Below are positions 36,936-45,674 of a stretch of DNA of 64,000 nt, piece after piece. The notes below the pieces were generated by a model. That model was given only the letters and a program-made list of their open reading frames with translations. It was not told where the DNA came from and ran no database searches. The position numbers were made by a program, and so were the translations under genes. Each line of letters opens with the position of its first letter. Position 1 is the first letter of the stretch. This DNA comes from Novosphingobium sp. BW1. GTDB lineage: Bacteria; Pseudomonadota; Alphaproteobacteria; Sphingomonadales; Sphingomonadaceae. The DNA is taken from NCBI RefSeq assembly GCF_008107685.1, contig NZ_VIRF01000070.1, positions 1 to 64,000 on the forward strand, given 5' to 3'.

Positions 36936-39242
36936 ATGATCCATCGCCATACCTACAAGACGCAGGCCCTGTGTTCGATAGCGCTGGGCGCGCTCGCCAT
37001 CGCGCTGCCCGGTGCCGCTCGTGCCCAGGAAGCTCCGACCGCGAGCGAGAACCAGCCGGCCGGCACCATTGTCGTCACCGCGCGCAACCGTGCGGAGAGC
37101 ATCCAGGAGGTGCCGATGTCGATCACCGCGCTCAGCGACGAAGTGATGGAGAAGAAGTCGGTCCAAGGGATGAGCGACATTGCGCGCTTCACCCCTGGCC
37201 TCAGTTTCGAGAACTATTCCAGCGGCTTCCAGGTGCCCGTCATCCGCGCCCAGGCGCAGACCAGTGTGACCGCGCTCGAAACCAACGTCGCCACCTTCTA
37301 TGACGGCATCTACATGCCGCGAAGCTGGTCGGTCGACATGGGCGTGGCCGCGCTCGACCGCGTCGAGGTGGTCAAGGGCCCGCAAAGCGCACGCTACGGC
37401 CGCAACGCCTTTGCAGGCGCGGTCAACTTCATCGCCTACAAGGCCACCACCGACGGCAACTTCACCGCCGAGGGCGAAGTGACCGCCGGGATCTACGACC
37501 GCTACGATGCCAGCGTGAAAGCCAAGCTGCCGATCAGCGACCAGTTCGGCCTTGCCGCCACATACAACCACTCCGAGTTCGACGGCACCTGGAAGAACTC
37601 CAACCCTTGGGCCAATGCCGGGGTCAGCCCGGGTACGGACGGGCGCATCGGCGGGTGGAATAACGATTCCTGGTCGGTCTCGGCCATCGCCCGGCCGACC
37701 GAGGGCATGGTAATCGAGGCCAGCTACTCCGAGTTCGACATCGAGCGCGAATCCAACCCCAACGCCAATTACGAGGAAGCCAACGGCCAGCTCAACTGCG
37801 GCGCCATTCGTGCCAGCGGCAACCCCAGCCTGATGTGCGGCGAAGTGCCCGGCACCGGATCGCGCGCCAATGTCGATCCGCGCAGCTACGGCGCATGGAC
37901 CAGCACGCAGATCGCGCGCATCCGCGCCGCCTACGAGTTTGCACCGCATTGGAACGCCAGCTACCTGTTTGGCCGCGTCACCGGCGATGTCAGCATCGGC
38001 AACATGACCGTGTCCGACCCGTCGAACTGCGTTGCCAGCTGCGTCTTCCAGAACGCGCCGGTGGGCGAGATCGACTACGATTCGCACGAATGGCGCGTCG
38101 ACTACGATGGCTCCGGCTTCGACTTCGCCTTCGGCGGGTTCATCTCCAAGGGCGATGACGACTACAACTTCAACCTCGTCTACGCCCCGCCACTGAGCGA
38201 GGGCCAGCCGGTCGTGCCCTTTACCGAAAACGCGACGCTCAACCTCACGCTCACCAACACGACGACGACCACGCTGGTGCGCTCGGTCTTCGGGGAAACC
38301 CAGTGGACCTCGCCCTCCGGGAACCTGCGCCTGGGTGCAGAAGGGCGCTATTCCTGGACCGACCTCTCGGTCCTCAACAACCGCAACGGGATGGGCTACG
38401 CCGACACCTTCCGCGCCTTCACCCCGCGCTTCACAGCCGAATTCGACGCCTCGGCCGACACCCTGCTCTACGCCTCGGCCGCGCGCGGCACCAAGGCAGG
38501 CGGCTTCAATGCCACGGCCGCCTCGGACACGCAGCGCACCTATGGCGAGGAATCGAACTGGACCTACGAAGTGGGCGCCAAGAACACCCTCATGGGTGGG
38601 CGCCTGACCTTCAACGCCGCCCTGTTCTACACGGACTGGAGCGACATCCAGATCAACTCGGCCGACACGTACGCTAACGATCCCAACGCGGTGAACATCG
38701 TCCTGAACCTGGGCAGTGCCACCGTCTACGGCGCCGAGTTCGACACCGCGTTCTATCCCGACGACCACTGGTCGTTCGATGCCAACTTCTCCTACGCCCA
38801 TGGCGAGTACAGCGACGAGACGGTCGATGCCCGTTTCAGCCGCACGGTTTCCCCCTGCGACGGGATCGTCTGCACGCCCGATGGCAGCGTCGGTGGCAAC
38901 CAGATCGAGCGTACGCCCCGCGCCAAGGGCTCGTTCGGAGCGCAGTGGCAGACCGAGATGCCTTGGGACAACGGCTCGTTCTTCCTGCGCGGCGATGTCA
39001 GCTGGCAGGACAAGATGTACACCACGCCCGCCAACGAGGCGACAATCCCCTCGCGCACGCTGTTCAACGCGCGCTCGGGCATCTCCTTGGGCAACTTCGA
39101 CCTCAGCATCTGGGCGCGTAACCTCTTCGATAAGAAGTACGTCTCGAACGCCTATGTCGTGCTGCTTCCCTCGGGCAACAGCTACCAGCTGTTCTACGGC
39201 GAGCGCCGCACCATGGGCATCACCCTCAAGGCGAAGTACTGA
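36936..39242 (+). CDS. TonB-dependent outer-membrane receptor
   Basis: This 768-residue receptor has a signal peptide (about 1-30, ending ARAQ) and TonB-box-like GTIVVTARN (residues 43-51). The plug domain follows (VPMSITALSDEVM..., MSDIARFTPGLSF, LDRVEVVKGPQSARYGRNAFAGAVNF), then a 22-strand-type barrel. The C-terminus is ITLKAKY, an aromatic end as expected. It belongs to the large sphingomonad group used for uptake of organic compounds rather than siderophores. With two GPH carriers it would complete an uptake route. Two hairpins follow the stop. Confidence 0.92.
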   Translation: MIHRHTYKTQALCSIALGALAIALPGAARAQEAPTASENQPAGTIVVTARNRAESIQEVPMSITALSDEVMEKKSVQGMSDIARFTPGLSFENYSSGFQVPVIRAQAQTSVTALETNVATFYDGIYMPRSWSVDMGVAALDRVEVVKGPQSARYGRNAFAGAVNFIAYKATTDGNFTAEGEVTAGIYDRYDASVKAKLPISDQFGLAATYNHSEFDGTWKNSNPWANAGVSPGTDGRIGGWNNDSWSVSAIARPTEGMVIEASYSEFDIERESNPNANYEEANGQLNCGAIRASGNPSLMCGEVPGTGSRANVDPRSYGAWTSTQIARIRAAYEFAPHWNASYLFGRVTGDVSIGNMTVSDPSNCVASCVFQNAPVGEIDYDSHEWRVDYDGSGFDFAFGGFISKGDDDYNFNLVYAPPLSEGQPVVPFTENATLNLTLTNTTTTTLVRSVFGETQWTSPSGNLRLGAEGRYSWTDLSVLNNRNGMGYADTFRAFTPRFTAEFDASADTLLYASAARGTKAGGFNATAASDTQRTYGEESNWTYEVGAKNTLMGGRLTFNAALFYTDWSDIQINSADTYANDPNAVNIVLNLGSATVYGAEFDTAFYPDDHWSFDANFSYAHGEYSDETVDARFSRTVSPCDGIVCTPDGSVGGNQIERTPRAKGSFGAQWQTEMPWDNGSFFLRGDVSWQDKMYTTPANEATIPSRTLFNARSGISLGNFDLSIWARNLFDKKYVSNAYVVLLPSGNSYQLFYGERRTMGITLKAKY

Positions 39243-39256
39243 TCGCAGGAGCTATC

Positions 39257-39330
39257 CCCCGCGCTGCCAGGCGCGGGGACAAGGCAGATAGAGAAAGGGG
39301 CCCGGATCGCATGGTTCCGGGCCCCTTTTC
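39257..39330. terminator. Two tandem hairpins between convergent receptor and lipoprotein genes
   Basis: CCCCGCGC/GCGCGGGG (39257-39278) is followed by a stronger 13-bp stem AAAGGGGCCCGGA/TCCGGGCCCCTTT (39294-39306 with 39316-39328), which has T-runs on both sides. The second can terminate transcription in both directions. Confidence 0.88.
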
Positions 39331-39356
39331 GTCTCAACTGCGCGGCGCGTGACAGC

Positions 39357-40598
39357 TCAGTCAGCGAAAAGCCCTCGCAGGATGAGGTTGGGCAGCACGG
39401 TGTTGTCCCAGACCGGCTCCTTGGGCGGGCTGTCGCCGGTGCGAAGCACCACCAGCTGACGCGAGGGCACAACGTAGACCACTTGGTTGGAATTGCCGTC
39501 GAACAGGAACAGGTCGTCCGTGGCATAGGGCTCGGAATGGTAGCTGCGCCCATAGGTAAGCTCCGGATTGGCTGGTCCGCGCCACTCGACATAGGGGGCA
39601 CCCACGTAGACACCGAGCCCGGCGTGCGGGTTCTGCGCCGAAGGCGTGCGCATGGCGGTCACGAAACCTTCGGGCAGCAGGCGTGCGCCCTCCCAGGTTC
39701 CGTCCTGTACCAGCAGCACGGCAAGGCGCAGGTAACTTTCAGCGGGAAGCAGGATGCAGCAACCCGAATGCGGCGTGCCGCCGGGATGATCCATCCAGAT
39801 CTGCCCGCCGCGCGCGCCGATCTTCGCCAGCACCTCGCGGCCCAGCCAGTCCTCGTAAGGGGTGCCCGTTGCGCGCTCGATCAAGAGCGCGACAAGATCG
39901 CCATTGGCGTTCGAATATTCATAGCGGCTGCCCGGCGTGTCCACGAGCGGGTAGTCCTCGATCAGCACCCGGTCATGGAAGGGGTGCAGGTACGCGCGGT
40001 TGAGCACGCTGTCGGGATCGGTGGAACTGCCCTGCGGCAGGAGCCCCGAGCGCATGCCCAGAACCTGCCGAATGGTGATCGCGGCCTTGGGAGTGCCCTG
40101 CCACTCGGTCAGGAAATCGGACATGGGCTGATCGAGCGAGGCGATATGCCCTGCTGCCATGGCCCGGCCCACCGCGATCGTCGCTAACGGCTTGGCCAGC
40201 GACTTGGAGACGACCGGACTGGTGGCGGCGGTATCGCCAAAGTAGTCCTCACTCACCATCTCGCCATCCTGCCAGACTAGGAACGCGGAACTGTTCGCCT
40301 GCGCGGCATAGGCGCGCGCGGCCGTAACAGCATCGGGCGCCACGCTGCCCCCCTTCGGGAAAGGCCTCCAGGCTGTCGTGCCCTGAACCGGAGCGAGAGT
40401 GTCGTAGCCGGCAAGCCCCGCGCCGGGCTGGCGCCGCATGTAGCGCGCAAAGCGCTCCTGGTAGAGCGCCTCAGCCTCGGCCTCGCTCAACGCGGTATCG
40501 GCGCGCGCGGGCGTCTCGGACACCGGCGCAGCGGCGCAGCCAGCCAGCAGCACGGGCAACAGCGTGGGCAGGGCAAGGAATGCGAAGGATCGCTTCAT
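39357..40598 (-). CDS. Lipoprotein of the beta-lactamase/serine hydrolase fold
   Basis: This 413-residue protein has a lipoprotein signal with lipobox LLAGC (Cys 20). The class C beta-lactamase-like domain has the Ser-x-x-Lys motif in VSKSLAKPLA, the Tyr-x-Asn motif in YEYSNANGD, and a third element near GGTPHSGCC in place of the usual KTG. Members of this family include esterases and penicillin-binding proteins, so an esterase acting on the locus substrate is as likely as beta-lactam resistance. ATG 40598 has CAGGAG upstream. Confidence 0.82.
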   Translation of the reverse strand: MKRSFAFLALPTLLPVLLAGCAAAPVSETPARADTALSEAEAEALYQERFARYMRRQPGAGLAGYDTLAPVQGTTAWRPFPKGGSVAPDAVTAARAYAAQANSSAFLVWQDGEMVSEDYFGDTAATSPVVSKSLAKPLATIAVGRAMAAGHIASLDQPMSDFLTEWQGTPKAAITIRQVLGMRSGLLPQGSSTDPDSVLNRAYLHPFHDRVLIEDYPLVDTPGSRYEYSNANGDLVALLIERATGTPYEDWLGREVLAKIGARGGQIWMDHPGGTPHSGCCILLPAESYLRLAVLLVQDGTWEGARLLPEGFVTAMRTPSAQNPHAGLGVYVGAPYVEWRGPANPELTYGRSYHSEPYATDDLFLFDGNSNQVVYVVPSRQLVVLRTGDSPPKEPVWDNTVLPNLILRGLFAD

Positions 40599-40623
40599 GC
40601 AGAGTTTCTCCTGATCTCGTGGC

Positions 40624-40692
40624 CTGTGTTCTGCACCGCGCTCCCCCGCACCTGAATGCAGGACTGCATGCGTTTTCAACTGACGAACACAG
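40624..40692. promoter_or_regulatory. Divergent control region with CTGTGTTC/GAACACAG arms
   Basis: CTGTGTTC (40624-40631) and GAACACAG (40685-40692) are inverted arms about 60 bp apart between the divergent lipoprotein and hydrolase genes. They resemble but do not equal the TGAACAGC element. Possibly two half-sites of the same regulator. Confidence 0.35.
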
Positions 40693-40741
40693 CGCACAAA
40701 ACGGGGAGCGCTCGGCCGCCAACTCGTCGATCATTGCCGTC

Positions 40742-41704
40742 ATGACGAGGTTTCCAACATTGCTTCAGGCAACCGCTGCGCTTTCCCTTCTGGCAAGCTT
40801 TCCGGCCTGTGCATCCACCGTACCCGGGGCACCCACGATGCGGGTAAATGCTGCCGAAAAGAGCGCGCCTGGCGTGCGCAGGCAAACCGTGACGCTTACG
40901 ACCGAAGACGCACGCAAGCTTGCCGTCACCGTCTACGCGCCCGAGGCCGCGTGCCATGCCTGCGCGCTGGTGATCTTCTCGCACGGCAATTTCGCAACGC
41001 CCGAACGCTATGACCGCGTGCTGCGCGCCTGGGCCGCGCAAGGCTTTGTTGTCGCGGCCCCGCTCCACACCGATTCCGAGGAATACCCCGAACCGGACAA
41101 ATACCCCGACAGCCGCGCCACCCGTCTTGCCGACTGGCGCGCGGTCGATGCAGCCTTTGCTACGACGCTTCCCAAGAACCTGAAGCTGGACGAGACGACC
41201 CTGTCGGGCAAGGCAATCGCCGCCGGGCACAGCTACGGCGCGCTCATCGCGCTGGTCGCGGGCGGGGCAACGCTTGCCGAACCGGCCTGGACGTTAGGCA
41301 TGACTCGCGCGCCCGAGGCGGTCATCGCGCTGTCTCCTCCGGGCGAAATGAAGGGGCTCGCGACGCGCGAAGGGCTCGGCGCGCTGAAGCGCCCCGCGCT
41401 CGTCGTCACCGGAACCACAGATGTCCTGCCCGGCTTCATCGACGACTGGCACCAGCACCTCAACGCCTATGAGGCCGCACCCCGAGGGCTGGGCTACGCG
41501 CTCGTCTTCACTGACATGAATCACTATTTCAACGGGGCCTACGGACGCCCGACCGAGGACGGTGCGCGCGAGGCCGCCGACGCGCTCGCCCGGATGACCC
41601 GCGAAACCGCGCACTTCATGCGCGCGGCCCTTGCCGGCACGCTCCCCGGTTCCACGATCTGGGCCCAACGCAGCGACCCCATGGCCGAGGCCCGTGCCCA
41701 CTAA
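40742..41704 (+). CDS. Exported alpha/beta hydrolase
   Basis: This 320-residue hydrolase has a signal peptide-like start (MTRFPTLLQATAALSLLASF...). The triad is visible as Ser in AAGHSYGALIAL, Asp in VTGTTDVLPGF and His in TDMNHYFNGAYG. VIFSHGNFATPERYDRVLRAW gives the oxyanion-hole region. The family includes dienelactone-hydrolase-like and lipase-like esterases. It is the first gene of a plus-strand group with the third methyltransferase 54 bp downstream. The ribosome binding site before ATG 40742 is weak. Confidence 0.8.
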   Translation: MTRFPTLLQATAALSLLASFPACASTVPGAPTMRVNAAEKSAPGVRRQTVTLTTEDARKLAVTVYAPEAACHACALVIFSHGNFATPERYDRVLRAWAAQGFVVAAPLHTDSEEYPEPDKYPDSRATRLADWRAVDAAFATTLPKNLKLDETTLSGKAIAAGHSYGALIALVAGGATLAEPAWTLGMTRAPEAVIALSPPGEMKGLATREGLGALKRPALVVTGTTDVLPGFIDDWHQHLNAYEAAPRGLGYALVFTDMNHYFNGAYGRPTEDGAREAADALARMTRETAHFMRAALAGTLPGSTIWAQRSDPMAEARAH

Positions 41705-41758
41705 GGACACCCGCCAGGGGCACATTGGTACCCACCCCCACGAGAGCTTGAGAAGAGA

Positions 41759-42814
41759 ATGCGCATGACCAACCCACTTGAACCGCCCTTTCGCCAGCGC
41801 GGGCGCGCCTCGCTCGATTTCCTGCTGCACTTCGGACGCGGCACGCAAGGCTTGCGCGGCGAGGTCGAGAAGGACATCGCCCGCGTCGTGCCCGACCCTG
41901 AGAAGCTGCCGCAGGACATTGACCAGCGCAGCCAGCAGATCGAGCAGCGCCTGATGGCAAGCCCGCTCTGGCGCACCCAGGCCCTGATCGGTGAGTGGAA
42001 CGCCCGCAACCACGGCCTCATCGCGCGCGAAGCCTTCGAAGAAGTGCGTGAAGACGTTGATACCGTGATCGAGCGCTACCAGTCGCAAGGCGCGACTACC
42101 CTCGAACCGGCTCCCGATGGAACCGAGCCCCCGGCCTACTTCGAGGGCGTCAACTTCCACCGCACCGCAGGCGGCTGGGAAGACCACGAGATGCAAGGCT
42201 ACATCCACGGCGAGATCGTCCACCGCAAGCTCGTCAACGCCTTCTTTCCGGGCGGCATCTTCAAGCAGCGCCGCGCAGTCGCCGCGATGGCCCCGCGCGA
42301 GGACTACAAGCGCATCCTCGACATGGGCGCCTCCACCGGCCACTTCACACAGGCCCTGCAGGAGACCTACCCCGGGGCCGAGATCATCGGCGTCGACCTT
42401 TCTCTGCGCGTTCTCGAGCACGCCCAGCGCATCGGGAACGCCCACGGCTGGGCCTGGAAGCTCTACCAGCGCCCTGCCGAGGACACCGGCTTTGCCGACG
42501 CCTCGTTCGACCTCGTCGCCTCGTACATCCTGCTCCACGAGATCCCCGCGGACGTGATCCGCCGCGTCTTCGAGGAGGCCTTCCGCGTGCTGGAGCCGGG
42601 CGGCGACATGATCATGTCCGACGTCACCCGCTACGCCGACATGGACAAGCTCTCGGTCTGGCGCGCGGACAGCAACGCGCGCCTCGGGGGCGAACCCTAC
42701 TGGCGCGAATCCGCCAGCCTCGATCTTGCCGAAGTGGCCCGCGCGGCCGGCTTCGTCGATGTCACGGCGCAAGGCATCTATCCCCACGTCGTGAAGGGAC
42801 ACAAACCGAAATGA
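41759..42814 (+). CDS. SAM-dependent methyltransferase with extra N-terminal domain (copy 3)
   Basis: This 351-residue protein is most like the copy at 35680, sharing the QRGRASLDF start region, the YFEGVNFHRTAGGWEDH motif and the complete methyltransferase core (ILDMGASTGHFTQAL; IIGVDLSLRVLEHAQ; LEPGGDMIMSDVTRYADM). Differences concentrate in residues 15-110. The stop overlaps the start of the small-protein gene (ATGA at 42811-42814). The two proteins are probably made together. The duplication with copy 2 appears fairly recent. Confidence 0.88.
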   Translation: MRMTNPLEPPFRQRGRASLDFLLHFGRGTQGLRGEVEKDIARVVPDPEKLPQDIDQRSQQIEQRLMASPLWRTQALIGEWNARNHGLIAREAFEEVREDVDTVIERYQSQGATTLEPAPDGTEPPAYFEGVNFHRTAGGWEDHEMQGYIHGEIVHRKLVNAFFPGGIFKQRRAVAAMAPREDYKRILDMGASTGHFTQALQETYPGAEIIGVDLSLRVLEHAQRIGNAHGWAWKLYQRPAEDTGFADASFDLVASYILLHEIPADVIRRVFEEAFRVLEPGGDMIMSDVTRYADMDKLSVWRADSNARLGGEPYWRESASLDLAEVARAAGFVDVTAQGIYPHVVKGHKPK

Positions 42815-43125
42815 ACGCCGCAGCCATGAACACGATTGCCACGCCCACCAACCCCAAGGCCTACAACCACCCCGACCGCCCGACGCTGGTCGATGCGGAC
42901 GTGGGCCGGGTGGGCAGCGCGGTGCTCGCCCTCACCCGCGAACTCTGGGTCCTGACCGACCGCGTCGCGGTGATGGAGGAACTGCTTACGCAAAACGGCA
43001 TCAACATCGCCGAACAGATCGAGACCTTTCAGCCCAGCGCCAAAATGCAGGAAAAGCTCGACGCGCGCGGCAAGCACATGGTCGAGATGATCGTCGCCGC
43101 GCTGGCCGGAACCGAGGGCGCGTAG
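42811..43125 (+). CDS. Small protein coupled to the methyltransferase, paralogue of 27114-27431
   Basis: This 104-residue protein of unknown family has a helical core LALTRELWVLTDRVAVMEELLTQNGI shared with the protein at 27114. The N-terminus is Pro/Thr/Asn-rich and the C-terminal helix ends KHMVEMIVAALAG. Overlap with the methyltransferase stop argues for a functional link such as a subunit or chaperone. It carries no catalytic motif that I can see. A copy of the dispersed repeat starts right after its stop. Confidence 0.75.
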   Translation: MNAAAMNTIATPTNPKAYNHPDRPTLVDADVGRVGSAVLALTRELWVLTDRVAVMEELLTQNGINIAEQIETFQPSAKMQEKLDARGKHMVEMIVAALAGTEGA

Positions 43126-43268
43126 GAAGCAATGGGGTCAAGGGAGCATCACCCCTTGACCCCATGACCGTTCACCTCACCTGGCTGCGCAACGGCGGTG
43201 CGGGAGAGGTGAGGGGGACAGGTTGGGAAGCCCGAGGGCGATGGCCCCCAGAGTGGTTTCCTTTCCGG
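43125..43268 (+). repeat. Dispersed repeat copy R3
   Basis: It starts with GGAAGC and contains the perfect hairpin GGGGTCAAGGG (43134-43144) / CCCTTGACCCC (43153-43163). The middle block is TTCACCTCACCTGG with its inverted partner GAGAGGTGAGG, and the right block is CCGAGGGCGATGGCCCC then TTTCCTTTCCGG. The left hairpin may double as a terminator for the preceding small-protein gene. Confidence 0.68.
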
Positions 43269-43361
43269 CTTGCAACCAATGCCACGCTGCCCCTTTCTCT
43301 TCGCAGGCAATCAGGCCAGACGTTCCTCGTCAGGTTCTCCAATCCAAGGCCGTGTTTCCCG

Positions 43362-44591
43362 ATGTCCGACGCCCCGCTTGCTGCCCGCGATGACACCACG
43401 GCCCAGTCGCTACGGCGCCGGGCCCTTATCGCGATCATCCTTGTCAACTTCGTCTCGCTGGCAGGCTTCGGGCTGATGTTCCCGGTCTTTGCCATCTACA
43501 GTCGCCAGATCGGGGCGAGCGGGATCGAAATTGCTGGCGCGGTCGCCGCCTTTTCGCTCGGCCAGTTCCTCTCCAGTCCGCTATGGGGGCGCTGGTCGGA
43601 CCGCTGGGGGCGCCGCCCGGTGATGATCGGTGGTCTGGCCGTGGGCGCCTTTGTCTATGTCCTCCACATCTTCGCGCTCTCGCCGCTGACGCTGTTGGCT
43701 GCCCGCTTCGTGAGCGGCCTTGCCACGGGCAGCTTCTCGATCACCTTCGCGGTGGCCTCGGACCTGTCCACGCGTGACAACCGCACCCACGTCATGGGCA
43801 TCGTCAGCGCCGGATTTTCACTTGGCTTCATCTTCGGCCCGGCCATCGGCGGCGTGACCGCTAGCTTAACCGGCGAAGACAACGCCTTTGCGCTGGTCTG
43901 CGTGGTGGGCGCGCTGCTGGGCCTTGTCGCCGCGCTCCTGACCTGGTGGCTGATGCCCGAGACCCGTCCCGAGGCCGCGCCCATCGCCAGTGAGCCCAGC
44001 GCGGCCGACAAGGGCCCGCTGCTGCGCCGCCCCGGTTTTGCCGCGGCCATTGGCTTTGCACTCATGGTCTCGATCGCCTTTGCCCAGATGGAGGCGATCC
44101 TCGCGCTCTTTGCCGACGACGTGCTGAGCCTCGATCCGCTTGGCATCGGGCTGCTGTTCGGCGCCATGGGCCTTGTCACTACGGTGACCCAGTTCACCGT
44201 CACCGGCCCTGTTGCCAAGCATCTGGGCGAGGCCGCCATGCTCGCCCTCTCGCTCGCAATCATCGCGGGAGGGCTGGTTGTACTCGGCTTCGCCCATGGC
44301 CTTGCGCTGGCCGGTATAGGCCTGTTCCTGACCTCCAGCGGCTTCGCCCTCGTCAACCCGGCGATCTCGGGCCTGGTCTCGATGGCTTCGCCCGCGCATG
44401 CGCAAGGAACCGGGCTGGGGGTCATGCAGTCGGCCAACGCGCTGGGACGCGTCTTGGGGCCGCTGGCAGCAGGTCCGCTCTACGACCTCCAGGGCGAAGC
44501 GGCGCCGTTGTTCTGGGGCGGTGCACTACTCGCCGCGACACTGCTCGCCATGCCGCTCGCCACGCTACCGTCGGGCGAAGCTCCCGCCTGA
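43362..44591 (+). CDS. MFS transporter, DHA1 (TetA-like) type
   Basis: This 409-residue protein with 12 predicted spans has MFS motif A GRWSDRWGRRPVM between helices 2 and 3, motif C-like GFIFGPAIGG in helix 5, and the second-half motif SANALGRVLGPLAAGPLYD. DHA1 carriers usually export drugs or metabolites, so it may remove products of the locus. ATG 43362 is used because the frame upstream lies in the dispersed repeat. Two IclR genes follow in the same direction. Confidence 0.88.
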   Translation: MSDAPLAARDDTTAQSLRRRALIAIILVNFVSLAGFGLMFPVFAIYSRQIGASGIEIAGAVAAFSLGQFLSSPLWGRWSDRWGRRPVMIGGLAVGAFVYVLHIFALSPLTLLAARFVSGLATGSFSITFAVASDLSTRDNRTHVMGIVSAGFSLGFIFGPAIGGVTASLTGEDNAFALVCVVGALLGLVAALLTWWLMPETRPEAAPIASEPSAADKGPLLRRPGFAAAIGFALMVSIAFAQMEAILALFADDVLSLDPLGIGLLFGAMGLVTTVTQFTVTGPVAKHLGEAAMLALSLAIIAGGLVVLGFAHGLALAGIGLFLTSSGFALVNPAISGLVSMASPAHAQGTGLGVMQSANALGRVLGPLAAGPLYDLQGEAAPLFWGGALLAATLLAMPLATLPSGEAPA

Positions 44592-44741
44592 CACCACCCT
44601 TTTTATCCGCGTGACGGAGGAACAGGCACAAGTTTGGCCTTCGTTCGCCCAACTTGCGAACGAACCGCTTGCTGGCCTCCCGACCGAGCCGCACTCTGTG
44701 CCCAAACCGGCACAAGCAACGCGGAAGGACAGGCGCAGGCA

Positions 44742-45521
44742 GTGGACAACGGGGTTCCCATCCGGGCGGTCAGCCGCACGCTTTCGGTGCTGCGCACGAT
44801 CAACCACGAGCGCGAAGTCTCGCTCACCGACCTCGTCCGCATCGAGAACCTGCCCTACCCCACGATGTTCCGCATCGTGCAAACGCTCGTCCATGAAGGA
44901 CTGATCGAACGCGACGCCAGCGGCAAGCGTTACCGGGCGACAGCGCTCGTCCACACGCTTTCCAGCGGTTACGACGACAGCGCCCTGCGCTCACGCGCGC
45001 AGCCGCACATGAGCGCGCTGACCCGCGAGGTAGGATGGCCCTTGCTGCTGTCGGTGCGGGTTGGCTCGCGCATGGTCATTCGCGCCTCGACCCACCATGA
45101 GACCACGCTCACCTTCCACAACTGGGAAGCCGGTTCGGCCATGCCGATGGAAGGGAGCGCCACCGGCCTTGCCTGGCTGGCCTACCTGCCCGAGGACCAT
45201 GCCCGCGACCTGGTGAACTGGGGTAGCGACTACCACACCGGCGGCGAAGGCCCCGATGCGGACCGCCAGGAGACGATGTTCGAGACACTCGCCCGCATTC
45301 GGAACGAGGGCTACGCATGGCGCCCCTCGCTGTTCGGTGACGAAAACAAGACCTCCTCGATCTCGGTGCCGGTGCTCGATGGCGAGCGCATCCTCGCGGT
45401 TCTCACGCTGACCTACTTCTCTGCCGCGATGAAATCCGATGTCGCGCGGGAACGCTATGTGCAGCCGCTGATGGAAACTGCCGCCAGCATTGCCCGCAAT
45501 GTCACCCCGGACTGCCCCTGA
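44742..45521 (+). CDS. IclR-family regulator (first of a tandem pair)
   Basis: This regulator of about 259 residues has a winged HTH at 1-65 (VSLTDLVRIENLPYPTMFRIVQTLVHEGLIER) and an IclR effector domain (about 80-255), including SSISVPVLDGERILAVLTLTYF. GTG 44742 is chosen because it aligns with the ATG of the neighbouring paralogue (VDNGVPIRAVSR against MEGVPIRSVCR) and has GGAAGGA upstream. It probably senses the substrate of the adjacent locus. Confidence 0.85.
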   Translation: MDNGVPIRAVSRTLSVLRTINHEREVSLTDLVRIENLPYPTMFRIVQTLVHEGLIERDASGKRYRATALVHTLSSGYDDSALRSRAQPHMSALTREVGWPLLLSVRVGSRMVIRASTHHETTLTFHNWEAGSAMPMEGSATGLAWLAYLPEDHARDLVNWGSDYHTGGEGPDADRQETMFETLARIRNEGYAWRPSLFGDENKTSSISVPVLDGERILAVLTLTYFSAAMKSDVARERYVQPLMETAASIARNVTPDCP

Positions 45522-45674
45522 AAGCAACTTAAAGTCCTTCTCACAGAATGGATTTTCTCAAAAAGTTTCCATTAGGTGGAAACACTTTGCATTTCCTGCT
45601 GCGGCGCAGCGCAATTTGCCGATCCTCCTCCCACCACGACGCGAAACCGCGCGAACACAGGGGGAAGTACACAA

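Noticed and set aside
36720..38801. A 693-codon open frame antisense to the TonB receptor
   Set aside because: The sequence is low in motif content and mirrors the receptor's codons. The plus-strand receptor has a signal peptide, TonB box, plug and terminal aromatic residue.
39357..40598. Antibiotic-resistance beta-lactamase
   Set aside because: The Ser-x-x-Lys and Tyr-x-Asn motifs fit, but the KTG motif is not evident, it is a lipoprotein, and the context is catabolic; esterase or peptidase activity is as likely.
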